Below, piece by piece: positions 11,567 through 22,274 of a stretch of 64,000 nt of DNA. The notes beneath the pieces are model-generated. The model was not told the DNA's origin. It made no database searches and was given only the letters and a program-made list of their open reading frames with translations. This DNA is from Tanypteryx hageni (taxonomy: Eukaryota; Arthropoda; Insecta; Odonata; Petaluridae): positions 145,759,173 to 145,823,172 of the forward strand of contig CM054116.1 in the NCBI GenBank assembly GCA_028673005.1. Reading direction: 5' to 3'. The first letter of the stretch is position 1; the number at the start of each line of letters is the position of its first letter. Both the position numbers and the translations under genes were made by a program.

Positions 11567-12313
11567 ATGACCACCAAGGCAGCTCTTGAGGAGCAAAACA
11601 CCCAGCTCATGGCTGAGAATAAGTCCATCTCAGACAAATTAGCTGAAGTTTTGTCTAAGATGGACTGTTTCAGCACTGATCTTGCCGAAGCCAAGCAATT
11701 ATCCGGTCCACAACGGATTGATAGTCTCGCCAAGCTGGAAACGGATTTTAAAAATTTCCGGGAACAGCTTATGAAGGAGATCTCGTCCGTGAAATTTAAA
11801 GTTTGCCAGATTGAGGACTGTGTTTTAAATGTCAACGAGAGACTCGATGATCTGGAACAATATAGCCGCCGAAACTGTCTCCTCATCCATGGGATCCCCG
11901 AGAAGGATGGAGAAAACAGACTGGCAATCGTCGACGAATTTATAAAGACAACACTAAAAGTAAGTGTCAGTCCGTTCATGATGTCCCGTGCCCACCGTAT
12001 CGGGAAGAAGAACTACTCCAGGCCTCGACCCATGATTGTGAGGTTGCTCAGCTACCAGGATAGGGATAATGTTTGGCGAAACAAAAAATCCCTAAAAAGC
12101 TCCGGTTTCACGATCACCGAGTCTCTCACCACCACCAGACTCAAGCTCCTCATCGAAGCAAAAAAATCAGCTGGTTTTGGTAATGTGTGGACGCACAATG
12201 GCAAAGTTGTCATACTGCGGCAAAATGGCGTCCGCACATTCATCTCCAACCTAAGGGAGCTGCATGCACTCCAACTTCCTTCAACCGCACTAGGGAAATC
12301 CACAACTATGTAG
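11567..12313 (+). CDS. LINE ORF1 protein (coiled coil plus L1ORF1-like RNA-binding domain)
   Basis: An uninterrupted frame; I place the start at the ATG at 11567 (MTTKAALEEQN), although the frame is open from 11366. The N-terminal third is a heptad-rich coiled coil (about residues 5-105). It is followed by the signature ERLDDLEQYSRRNCLLIHGI and then an RRM-like region with MMSRAHRIGKKN and RPMIVRLLSYQDRDNVW, ending near FISNLRELHALQ. This is the nucleic-acid chaperone type of ORF1 found in many LINE lineages; it forms RNPs with element RNA. It lies about 1.1 kb upstream of the truncated ORF2 on the same strand. The frame is intact, so the copy is fairly young or has been under selection. Confidence 0.8.
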   Translation: MTTKAALEEQNTQLMAENKSISDKLAEVLSKMDCFSTDLAEAKQLSGPQRIDSLAKLETDFKNFREQLMKEISSVKFKVCQIEDCVLNVNERLDDLEQYSRRNCLLIHGIPEKDGENRLAIVDEFIKTTLKVSVSPFMMSRAHRIGKKNYSRPRPMIVRLLSYQDRDNVWRNKKSLKSSGFTITESLTTTRLKLLIEAKKSAGFGNVWTHNGKVVILRQNGVRTFISNLRELHALQLPSTALGKSTTM

Positions 12314-13183
12314 GAGGATGGCTTTCATTGATTAACGTGCGTTTGAGCGTTCTCGCTTCATTTGTCCATTGTCAAATAATTCTCCTGTCAGTGCCTACTC
12401 TTCAAATCGACCTCTGCAGCCATCCCCGTTCTTGTGACGCCTGCAATCCCCGTTCCCGTGTCACCTGTCATCCCCGTTCTCGTGGCGTCCGTCGTCCTTG
12501 TTCCCGTGATGCCTGCCATCCTCGTTCCCGTGACGCCTGCCATCCCCGTTCCCATGACGCCTGCCACCCCCGTTCCCGTGACGCCTGCCATCCCATCCCC
12601 ATAGTGTCCTCGTTACAAATTTTAGGTGTAATTCCCTCTCCCTAGTGCTCATTCCCAAGTGGTTCCGGAGCATCAAGTTTCCCCTTATCCGGTTTCTCTC
12701 TTTTTTCTTTTCTGTGCTGTGTTTATTTTAGTGTTTTCCACTGTTTTAGTGCCCCTTTTCCCGTGCCGAAGTGCCCTTTGTGTTGGCGTAAATCCTATTT
12801 AGTGGTTTTCATTGTTTCTCAGTGTGCTTCTCATTTCCTCCAACCAGTGTCAAGTGCAATCCCCTCGCATCCCCCTTAATCAACCGTAGCGTCCACTTCC
12901 ATTTCAGTGCTCTTTATCCGATTAAGTTTAGTCGTGTTTAATTCCTACCAAGTGTTCTCCTCTAATGCATTATTTCATCTCTGCCTCTATTTTTTTTTCT
13001 ACCAGTGCTACTTTAGTGTTGTGTCTCATTCATTATTTCTTAATAATTAATTTGTATTCTTATTATTGTTACTTAGTCATTGGCATATACTGTAGCATTA
13101 CTTCTCCGCTATGTGTGCTCTTTCCTGTGTGCATTAACCAATTTATTGTAGCCCTTCTCAACCACTTCTTTACCTGAATCATC

Positions 13184-13277
<94 letters not shown>

Positions 13278-13431
13278 GATGATTCAGGTAAAGAAGTGGT
13301 TGAGAAGGGCTACAATAATTGGTTAATGCACATGGGAAAAAGCACACACATATATATAAATATAAGCTTCTCTTCAGCCTAATTCTACTCTTAACCCAAA
13401 TGCACCTGCTTTCATCCCGTCACACTGCAGG
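12314..13431 (+). other. LINE inter-ORF spacer with minisatellite, TA run and hairpin
   Basis: About 12415-12600 holds an imperfect 24-bp tandem repeat built on CATCCCCGTTCCCGTGACGCC. From about 12660 to 13130 the sequence is T/C-rich with repeated AGTGTT/AGTGCT phrases and no protein motif. 13185-13265 is a pure TA run inside a near-perfect inverted repeat (separate entry). The spacer is unusually long for a LINE. Confidence 0.6.
13125..13333. repeat. 60-bp inverted repeat around a TA microsatellite
   Basis: 13125-13184 and 13275-13333 are reverse complements of each other (for example CTCAACCACTTCTTTACC and GGTAAAGAAGTGGTTGAG) with a single-base difference in length near the outer end. The arms enclose about 90 bp of TA repeat and a short GA run. 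The DNA could extrude a cruciform, and a transcript would form a long hairpin. Confidence 0.9.
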
Positions 13432-15078
13432 GTGCCATACCTAAACCCTAATGCCCCTGAATTTTTCCCACGGGTCAGACCAAGCATCCACAGACCAACT
13501 CATTATCACACTCCTCATCTTACCACCAACCGTCCGCCTCCTTCCCATAATGGCTTTCCCCGACCCAACCCAGTTCCAACACATTGTCTTCTTACAGAAG
13601 AACTTAAACCTTTCCCCCGATCCTTCCAACTTATCTATCTTAATGCCCAAAGCCTTGTCCCTCACTTCGACAAAATGCGCTCATTACTCCCGCCCAATGA
13701 TCTACATGCTATTACCATGTCCGAAACGTGGTTGAAACCCGCTATCTCGAGCTCTTCTGTTGAAATACCTGGGTATAACTTGTTTTGCAATGATAGGATA
13801 GGGAATGGAGGAGGGGGAGTAGGAATCTACGTCCGTAAAGACCTTGCTTGTAAAGTAATCGCCACCAGCGACGCACAATACTCCCGCAGACCTGAATATC
13901 TCTTCCTTGAAGTAGTCGTCAATTCAAAAAAAATATTGTTAGGAATTATTTATCGTCCTCCAAAAATTGGTTATCTATCTGACATTGACGAGATCATTGC
14001 CAACTTAAGACACGATTATAAGCACTTAATCATATCTGGTGACTTTAATGCAAATTTTGCCTCAAGCTCCTCCGATGCCATCTTTTTTAAAAACTCTTTT
14101 ACATCGCACAACCTCAGCATACTACCTTTAAAACCCACAAATAACACTAAAAATTCTTCCACTTGGATTGATATATTAGTTACTGCTAACCCAGATAAAG
14201 TTTGCACACATGGTCAACTACCTGTTCCGGGCATTTCCTCCCATGACTTAATTTTTCTAGCCTACTCACTAAACTCTCTTTCTATAGCCAACATAAATCA
14301 TGACTTGGCCCAACTTCAAGAATGGAGCTACGATAATTTTCTCACCATAAACCCCTTGAAATCTCAAGCCATTTTAATCGGTTATCCGAAACTACTGGCA
14401 TCTATAAACCTTGCAGAATCAGTTCCTCTGTCTTTGAACGGCTCAGCTATACCCTATTGCAAAATCGTAAAAAATCTCGGGATTCTAATTAATGAAACGC
14501 TCACCTGGAATAATCATATAATAAAAATCTGCAAGACAGTAAACTCCTCCTTACATACTCTAAGGCCTCTCGTTAACATTCTTCCCTCGTCACTAAAAAT
14601 ACAGCTAGTGACCTCCCGAATTCTTCCTCACTTTGATTATTGTGATGTTGTATACCAGGACTTATCAAAGGAACTCGCCATTAAGCTACAACGTTCTCAT
14701 AACGCCTGCATCAGATTCATCTTTAATCTTAAAAAATCTGACCATGTCTCAGAATACTTCCGTCGACTCTCCTGGCTAAAACTTGATTCCCGAAGAAACC
14801 TTCACCTTCTCTCTCTATTGTATCAAATTCTAAATAACAACATCCCTTGTTATCTTTCATCTAATTTTGTCACCATTAATACAGTTCACCATTGCAATAC
14901 CAGAGGATGTGATAAACTACTAACTCCACTTCATAGAACAGAAATTTACAACAAATCCTTTACTGTCACTGCTTGTAAACTCTGGAATGGCCTTCCAACG
15001 TTAATAAAAAACTCTCTACCTCTAAGCACTTTTAAACGCTTGTATTACAAGCATCTCCTCTCACTCCCCATGCATTGA
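13432..15078 (+). CDS. LINE ORF2 with endonuclease but without the reverse transcriptase core
   Basis: An open frame of 548 codons. Residues about 1-60 are proline-rich. From FQLIYLNAQSL (about residue 66) to SSHDLIFLAY (about 280) it is an apurinic-type endonuclease domain of the CR1/Jockey group: SETWLKP, GGGGVGIYVRKDL, IYRPPK, ISGDFNANF and SSHDLIF are conserved endonuclease blocks. It then passes directly to sequence that normally follows the YADD box: LAQLQEWSYDNFLTINPLKS, CKIVKNLGILI, SRILPHFDYCDVVYQ, and the C-terminal region through FKRLYYKHL. The fingers and palm, including YADD, are absent, and the frame is kept across the junction near 14280. The product could not copy RNA by itself. 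Other LINE proteins could mobilise it in trans. Confidence 0.85.
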   Translation: MPYLNPNAPEFFPRVRPSIHRPTHYHTPHLTTNRPPPSHNGFPRPNPVPTHCLLTEELKPFPRSFQLIYLNAQSLVPHFDKMRSLLPPNDLHAITMSETWLKPAISSSSVEIPGYNLFCNDRIGNGGGGVGIYVRKDLACKVIATSDAQYSRRPEYLFLEVVVNSKKILLGIIYRPPKIGYLSDIDEIIANLRHDYKHLIISGDFNANFASSSSDAIFFKNSFTSHNLSILPLKPTNNTKNSSTWIDILVTANPDKVCTHGQLPVPGISSHDLIFLAYSLNSLSIANINHDLAQLQEWSYDNFLTINPLKSQAILIGYPKLLASINLAESVPLSLNGSAIPYCKIVKNLGILINETLTWNNHIIKICKTVNSSLHTLRPLVNILPSSLKIQLVTSRILPHFDYCDVVYQDLSKELAIKLQRSHNACIRFIFNLKKSDHVSEYFRRLSWLKLDSRRNLHLLSLLYQILNNNIPCYLSSNFVTINTVHHCNTRGCDKLLTPLHRTEIYNKSFTVTACKLWNGLPTLIKNSLPLSTFKRLYYKHLLSLPMH

Positions 15079-15654
15079 ACCACACTCTATCTTTTCTTTC
15101 AGGTTGTCACAAGAATGCGCTTATTAGGCATAAATTTATAATTTTATTTTACTTTATTTTCCTGTATCATAATTACGATGTAATCTCCCAGGCATATCTT
15201 AACCTACAATCCCTATTCCCCTCTCACCCCCCCTCCCTTATATGGATATAAATTCATGTACATATGTTTGTATTTATGAATGTTTTTTTTCTTTGTTTCT
15301 CATATTATTGAATTTTTTTTCTTTTCCTTACCCTGAACTATTTTAGAAATTTTCGCGGTTTCTTACACCTCTCTTCTCATCGTAGGTGTTTTCCGCGGTG
15401 GGAATTTTTCTGTGTTAAAACATAACTGATACACAGTTTTTTATGACCCACAAAACTAACATTCTTTGGTAATGCTCTGTTATCAACTAACAAATATATT
15501 AACTTGTAATTAATTTGTATTTTGTTAAAATCTGTATGTAATTAATTTCTCTTATTTTGTAAATATTGTAATTACCTATATGACGAAAGGGTTAAATGTA
15601 AGAAGTGACTACATAGTCTCAATTTCGCACTAATAAAGTCGTTTGTCTGTCTGT
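15079..15654 (+). other. LINE 3' UTR and tail
   Basis: AT-rich sequence with no ORF. It ends AATAAAGTCGTTTGTCTGTCTGTC at about 15630-15654: a polyadenylation-like AATAAA followed by a short GTCT repeat instead of a poly(A) tail, as in CR1-related LINEs. The inverted-repeat sequence resumes right after it. Confidence 0.55.
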
Positions 15655-15800
15655 CACGGTATCTCACTTTCTGATTTGTCTTGCGATGAATTTGTCGAGA
15701 GATGAATTGAAGCTCGATGAGCTTATTGTGTGATGTATTGATGCATGACAAATTTTTCAAGCGACGAATTGACATGCGTTGAACTGAATGCAAAGAGTTG
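15655..15800 (-). repeat. right inverted repeat with CGACAAA motifs
   Basis: Reverse complement partner of 11125-11290; in minus orientation it contains TTCATCTCTCGACAAATTCA and ACATCACACAATAAGC. See the left copy. Confidence 0.55.
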
Positions 15801-17395
15801 TCGTAGAACCGTTACACGTTTAATTAATATTTTTTAAAACAAGTGAAACATAAGATAAAATAATTGTATCCACTGAAATTTTTCATAGCAAACTTGCGAT
15901 CCGGATTTCAAGTAATAGTATTAATTTAAAAAAAATACATTTAAAAAAATGATTTTTTTGTCGAACAAAAATTTGTGCTAAATTATTTCAATTAATGAAT
16001 GAACTAGTATACCTATACTGAATATGTGTGTTCGAAATATACACCAAATATATTCAGAGAGAAATTAGGTCATATAATCTTCATTATTTTCTTAGTCTAC
16101 TAAAATAGTGGATCGTCTTAGAAGCAGGGCCTCTTGGATTCAACTAAATACAGTAAATCCAATTGGTATAGCAATCTCATAACACATTTGTTTCCCACTC
16201 AAAATCTGAATACGTTTCCTTCTCTCCATTGGATAAGAAAAAAATCATTGCACTAAAATGTAACGTTGAAGATGCAGCTAGTACAGTATTTAAATCTATA
16301 TGATTACAATAAAATGCATTTAAGTTTTTCCTGGGTTTATGCTACAGAATTCAGTGACTTGAATTACAATACCTCCTGTTTTACAGCCAAGCACATTGTC
16401 ACACTAACCCAATGGAATGCAGACAACTTTTTATTTTCTTCAGATTTTATGTTTACTGGTTGCAACAAAAAATACACATTCATAATGAAATCAACCATCT
16501 GAATATGCCTTTAAGTAGCACCATTATGCTCTAGGAGCGCTGCAATTTTGAATGCAAAGTGAATCAGGAGAAAGTCTTCACTTTGAGGAAAAAAGGTAGC
16601 AATCAAGATGTATGTCAACGTCAGTTAATGGGCCAAAGCTGTAAGTGTACAAAACGAGGAGTTTAAATATACTCCTCATAATTATTGCGAGAATTAAGCT
16701 CTCTATTGCAGAAAAATTTATAAGGTTAAAAGTTATGTTTTAAGGAGTATAATGCCATTGTAATATTTCTCAAAAAAAGAAGGAATACTACTCGAGAGTA
16801 GAGCATTAGGAAAAAGAAAGGATAGCCATTGCATTTGATAAAAAGAAAGGAAAGACAATATCCAAAACAAGTTGACAATTAGGAGATAACAAACAACTTG
16901 TTAGTGCACAAATGGAATAAAAGATTAACAAGGAGACAAGAAACATTAAATAGGAGTTAATTATATGATGGAAAAGAATTAGAAAAGATTTTTGAGTAGG
17001 ACGTCATGCAAAAAAAAAATAATTAAAAAAACACTTGAAGTTTCATTGCAAAAAACTTGATCAAGACAGGTGTATTGATCTAATGCTGGTATGCAAGAAT
17101 TAAATTACATGAAGAGAAGTAAAATGAATTCTCTTAAAATTTATGATATAACCTGATAACAATTTCAAGAATGCCATTCTAATCCTTCCAACTGTTATTA
17201 TATCAAATTTCCTTATTCATTTTCCAATAGGTATTGTTTCGGCTAATTTATTATCAATTTCTTCTCTAAATTAATCAACTCATTTATATTACCCAAGTTT
17301 AAATCAACCAGTACAAGTGCATCACTGAATAGCAACTCAAACCATTTGAGATATTTTTATGACTATTCAAAGGCAAGAAAAAATGACATGATTAC
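15801..17395. other. probable intron 2 of the FBXW5-like gene, non-coding
   Basis: Low GC, no repeat family recognised and no further WD-repeat exon found on the minus strand. The plus frame at 16266-16502 has no domain. By gene order this is intronic sequence downstream of FBXW5-like exon 2. Confidence 0.4.
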
Positions 17396-17553
17396 CAGAA
17401 TATATCCATCTTTTGAGCATGTAGCAAACATTTTTCCATTATGAGCAAAACTAACATGTAGAACCTGATGTGTATGCTCTTTCAACACTTCAGTCTCAAC
17501 CACTGGGATGTGGTACTTCAATCGTTTGTACTCTAAATACCATGAATTCTTTC
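17396..17553 (-). CDS. FBXW5: FBXW5-like gene, coding exon 2 (start of the WD40 propeller)
   Basis: A 158-bp exon with acceptor TTTCCTTCAG and donor CTG/GTAATC in minus orientation. It continues exon 1 in phase (split glycine codon) and encodes NSWYLEYKRLKYHIPVVETE, then LKEHTHQVLHVSFAHNG and ATCSKDGYIL. These match the region of animal FBXW5 that links the F-box to the first WD repeat: a W-Y-x-E-aromatic-x-R-L block, a REHT/KEHT-QVLH-SF block and a SCSKD block. I did not find exon 3 to the left within the window, so the next intron is either very long or the gene is truncated. Confidence 0.8.
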
Positions 17554-17791
17554 CTGAAGGAAAATAATTGGTTAAGCTTTAGAAAAATTGACAAATTCAT
17601 TAAAAACAAAAACGATTTCTAGGAAAAATCACATTAAACACATTTCGAGATATTACCATGTTAATGTCATGTAATAGTTAGCATTTCTTATGAGTATAAG
17701 ATGAATATTTCAAACTGAAACCTCTTAACTAAGTTTACTTCAAACAAATTGACGATTCAAACTTTAAATTTACAAAATACTTCCAACTAAC
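17554..17791 (-). other. FBXW5-like intron 1
   Basis: 238 bp between donor CCAG/GTTAGT (exon 1 end at 17792) and the acceptor ending CAG before 17553. It is a phase 1 intron, and the reading frame is kept across it. No repeats seen. Confidence 0.75.
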
Positions 17792-18068
17792 CTGGCATAA
17801 TCCCAATTGATGAGTCAATATCAAACTCGAGGAGAAATAGTTCTTTCCAAAGAAGTTCATCATAGCTAACACGAAGCCAATTATGACAAGTACGCCCAGC
17901 AGTCAAAAGTTCTTGAGGTGTTAGAAATCGATAGACAAGCCGTAAAATCTCTTCTGGGAGATAGGCCCAATTACTGACGGACTCGGAGGAATCTAGACTT
18001 GATTCCGATGACGTGGTTATTAGTCTTTCACGAGATGTTTCACAGACAGTACTATCTTCAGGCTCCAT
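17792..18068 (-). CDS. FBXW5: FBXW5-like gene, coding exon 1 (F-box)
   Basis: I choose the ATG at 18068 (MEPEDSTVCE); the frame is open further upstream but that part looks like 5' UTR. After a serine/threonine-rich N terminus of about 38 residues comes an F-box: WAYLPEEILRLVYRFLTPQE, then LLTAGRTCHNWLRVSYDELL and LWKELFLLEFDID. The F-box binds Skp1 in an SCF or, for FBXW5, a CRL4/SCF ubiquitin ligase; WD repeats downstream bind substrate. The exon ends IMPG at a GTTAGT donor, in phase with exon 2. Identity rests on the joint match of exons 1 and 2 to FBXW5. It is the only clear host protein gene here. Confidence 0.8.
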
Positions 18069-19537
18069 AATATTTATTTTGTGTTCACTAAAGTTTAAAA
18101 GGAAAACTATCACGTGATTAATTCATGCGATCATTCTCATAGGCATACATTTTAAGACCATAATTTCTCCAGATATCTATACCTGCAAGCTATGCAATTT
18201 GCTTGTGATAATCCTTGATGAGTCTGTTAACCTATCTAGACTGGCATGTATCTCCTCGATCTGAAATAAACGAAAATCAAGCCTGTGAGAGTTCAACCTA
18301 AGTAATCCACATTATCTACGCAAGCAGACCGCTCTATCAATTTACAGCTTCGGGCTTACAAATTGTTCAGCCGAGTTTTAAAAGATGACTTCTGTCTCAA
18401 TACAGAAAAAGTTTAACAATACGATTATAAAAATCGAGATTAGTAAATAAAGCTGGCATTGTAACTAAAATTCGAGTTTCTTTTATACGTAATAAAATAA
18501 CCATAAAAACAGACGCAACAAAAATATGCATATAACCGATTATTGAGAGACAAAAATCGCATCCGGTAACGATAAATATAGTCTTTCCACAATGATTCAT
18601 TCACCTAGCTATTTCTACCCTAGAAGCGAATTATCTTTAACAGAGATATGCAATGGTGAAACATTCATGAAACCTATTTGTTGGTATTCCCCCGACACGT
18701 AATCATTATTTCTTCATAAACGCTAATATGCAACATTACGTCATTCATATTGACTACAGTATTGTAAATTGTCTATTACTGACTACAGCAAATGTGATCA
18801 TTATTGGAGCGAGAAGTTATTCTCTGTCTCAGTAGCTGGCGACACCAGCATGCGCATATAATAGAATAAAACTTTTTTAATTACAAAATATGACATTTTA
18901 AACGATTTAAATGCGTTGATTGATTATATAAATGCTATATATTAGAACAATATACAAAAGAGGTAAACGGCTCCAGAAACGTAAATAAAAATACGTCTCC
19001 ACATGTCTCTAACGCTAATTCCGAAACTGCGACTAAGAATGACAACCATATATCGATGTATACAAAATTCGACTGACAAAAACCGATATTTTTATATCGA
19101 AACTACTCTTAGGATATATCAGACGATATATCGATATGTATTGAAAGCAGGGATCAGTAGTCTTTGATTACATCTAATGTAAGAACCTATGACTACTCTA
19201 CTGTACTGTCAAATCTTCTGAAACCTCGGAAGGAATGTGAAGCTACGGAATGTCGCTTCCCCTTTCCGTGCTCCCTTTAAACTGTTATCACTGTGATTTG
19301 CACCTAGCAGAACACTCCAACCCCTCCCCCACCGCGGTCAACGTGTTTTCTCTTCGGCGTTGCTACTTCTAGTTTTAGAAGATTTGGCGCATCAGTCGTA
19401 CATGCTCTTGAAAGAGTGACGATTCAGATGTTACGGGGGTTTGACAACACAGCGTAAGGGCGTAAGGCAAGAGGCACGAAACCACTCCTGCGAACCCGCA
19501 CCTCCCTGCCGAAGCAGCGCCGCTCACACCCTCAAGG
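18069..19537. other. upstream region of the FBXW5-like gene, no gene seen
   Basis: This presumably holds the promoter and 5' UTR of the minus-strand FBXW5-like gene. Near 19050-19140 there are several CGATATATCGAT-like palindromic words. 19250-19560 is GC-richer than its surroundings. Nothing else identifiable. Confidence 0.35.
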
Positions 19538-21154
19538 TCAGGCCTTCCTTCGGGTATCATATTTGTGCTTGTTCAGATTTAAATGACATTCACGTTCACT
19601 TACACATATGATGCATTCATAAATGTATAATGCATATATTGTCATAATTCCCAGATTTTTGAAAGATGCCCTACAGGATTCTCTGCTTTTTAGATTTGCT
19701 ATACTTCTTATAGCCCTTTTTTTAATTATATAAACCCTATTTACTCGTGACACAGCTGATCCTCCCCATAAGTGTATACAATATGACAGATGAGGATATA
19801 TAAATCCATAATATAATGTCAACAACACATTTTTGCCCACTAAATTACGTAGTTTAGTAAGTGCAAAGATACTGGATGATGTTTTTTACAAACAAAATCA
19901 ATATGCTCTTCCCAATTAAGTTTCTCATCAATATAGATACCCAAAAACTTGGAGGATGTAACTTGTGTCAATTGTACATCATCAATAAAGGTACAGATTT
20001 CGTCATTGCATAGTCCTCTGATAGGTTGAAAAAATATAAAATTAGATTTTGACTCATTTGCTAAAAGGTTATTGCCCTGAAAATACTAAATAACAGAGTT
20101 TACATTCATGTATGCATTAATTTCCAAGTTAGATGTTGAGTACCCTGAACACATCAGTGTTGTGTCATCTGCATAAAGAATAGTTTTACAATTTGGATGT
20201 TCCGGAAAAACTGCAATATAACACAAAAATAAAAAAGATTCTAGTACAGAACCTTGAGGAATGCCCTGTAAAACTTTTCTGAAGTTGGAATAATTATTGC
20301 ACATCCTATTGCCATTTTTAGATATTAACATTGTGCATTGTAATCTGTTTGAAAATTATGATTTTAACAAGTCAAAGGTAATGCCCCTTATCCCCCATGG
20401 ATATAGTTTGTTCAGCAGTCTTGGGTGCTAGACACAATCAAAAGCTTTTGTCAAGTCTAAAAATCGAATGCTTGCTTTATATCCCTAGTAAAGACACATA
20501 GTTACTTGATTTACAAATTCTGCCACAGCCGCTTTTGTAGACAAACCTGATGTGAAACCAAGCTGATTACAGTTAAAACATTTGTTTACTTAAAAATACA
20601 TTCATTCTGTTAAGTAAAACCTGTTCATATATTTTTTAAATATATGATAATAGGGAAATTGTCCTATAATTTTCAGCATTACTAGGATTGCCCTTTTTAA
20701 ATATGGGTTTAACTACACTTATTTTTAAGCACCGGGGAAAAATACCTTTGGTCATTGAATAATTAATAATATGCCACAAGGGAGGTATTAACTGAAGGGC
20801 ACATAATTTAATCACTGACATTGGAACACCGTCTAGACTACTAGAGTGTTTATTCTTAAATTTAGAGATAACACCAAGTAACTCAGCATCTGACACTTCT
20901 CTTAGAAACAGCGTTTCTGACACATTTACACTGCATTTGTAGTCATTGGAGCCTCCTCTGATCCTTCCTGTTATTTTGTTAGCCGCACTGATAAAATGGT
21001 CATTAAATATATTAGCAACTACAGCTGGATTTTCATAAACCTTATCATCCACAGTAAGTTCAATATTTTTACTATTATTATTTTGAGATTCCCTGTATTT
21101 ATGTATGATATGCCAAGCTTTCATAGCAGTGGCATTTGCATCCCATCCATTCAT
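19538..21154 (-). pseudogene. CR1-like LINE reverse transcriptase region, broken
   Basis: The 3' half of ORF2 of a LINE in minus orientation. 21154-20636 holds the linker and RT fingers (FNDHFISAAN, SSSLDGVPMSVIK, VVKPIFKKGNPSNAENYRTI). 20331-20086 holds the palm with GIPQGSVLESFLFLCYI and the catalytic box in ILYADDTTLMCSG. 19840-19538 holds the C-terminal region (YYGFIYPHLSYCIHLWGGSA). Stops and frame shifts separate the pieces, so it is inactive. The group assignment to CR1/L2-like elements is inferred from motif style and from the PHD-containing ORF1 upstream. Confidence 0.8.
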
Positions 21155-22105
21155 ATATTGGTTGAAATATTTAGCTTTAGCTTACTTAATCGGTGCTCTG
21201 TATTTATTTAAATTGTGTTTATAAACTTCTCAGTGTTGTTTTTCTCTGGTGCTCTTACATTTTTCATAATAAATCCATAATCCAATTTTTGCAATCTTTA
21301 TATCATTGGTTACCCATGCTTTTGTTTGTTTCCTGTTGATAATATTTCTTTTCATGATTGGACAGGCCATATTAAAATATTCTTTGAAAGTTGACATGAA
21401 AAATTCCCACTAGAATCGAGTTTTTTGTTTATATACTTCTTCCCAAGATTCTGAGTTAAGCAGATTTTTTAGAAATAGCATATTGCCAATATTTATATTA
21501 TGCTTATAAATACAACATGCACTATTTTGATGAGGAGCAACTGTGGTTATTTTAACAAAAAGGGCTAACTGATCTGATATATGAGTGTTGACAACATCCA
21601 CAGAACATTGATTTTTACTAAAATTAGTTATGACATGATCTATTATTGTTGAAGAGGTATTAGTGATTCTTGTCGGCTGGTCGACAAGAGAAGGTAAATC
21701 ATACATAACTAAAAAGTCTCCCAGAAGTTTGGAAAGTACAGTCGACTTCAAGATGTCAATATTGAGATCACCAATGAGTAACAGATTTCAAGAAGAGGTA
21801 GTTATTCTATCAATTATTTCACATAATATATCAAAAAACATATAAATATCACCTTGGAGAGGCCAATATATGGCCAAAATAATATACCTTTCTTTGTTAA
21901 GTATCATTTCAATTCCTATTATTTCAATAGTCTTTTCAACAGTCCTTTTTGCTACCCATTCCATACATATCCAATTTAGTTTCCCATCAGAAAATAAGGC
22001 AACACCACCACCTACTGAGTCTTTCCTGTAGAAGGATGTTATAAGGGGATATTCACAAAAACCATTTAATGTAATTAATTTAGATGCTTTTAGTCCATGC
22101 TCCAT
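21155..22105 (-). pseudogene. CR1-like LINE apurinic-type endonuclease region, broken
   Basis: Upstream part of the same ORF2. 22105-21788 encodes an endonuclease fragment starting EHGLKASKLI, with SFYRKDSVGGGVALFSDGKL as the conserved GGGVA block. 21751-21410 encodes the C-terminal part with LVDQPTRITNTSSTIIDHVI and ISDQLALFVKI, the usual end of LINE endonucleases (the expected SDH reads SDQ here). The two pieces are split by a stop near 21790. The domain would nick target DNA for target-primed reverse transcription. Confidence 0.75.
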
Positions 22106-22274
22106 AACAGCAAAGATGTTTGGGGAACTCTCACTCAGTAATATTTCAATTTGTTCAAGCTTTTTGTCTATAAATTGGACATTTAAATGAATAATTGAGA
22201 GGGAAGTATTTGCAATACTGTTGTTGAATGTATGATTATCACAAGATCTCTTGGATATATTTGATGAATCACAG

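Noticed and set aside
12187..12645. Plus ORF at 12187-12645 with DACHPRSR repeats and the minus ORFs opposite
   Set aside because: Translation of a 24-bp minisatellite in the LINE spacer; the period is a multiple of three and keeps frames open.
13185..13270. CRISPR-like or regulatory array in the TA-rich and repeat regions
   Set aside because: These are simple microsatellites in a eukaryotic genome; no spaced direct repeats with unique spacers occur.
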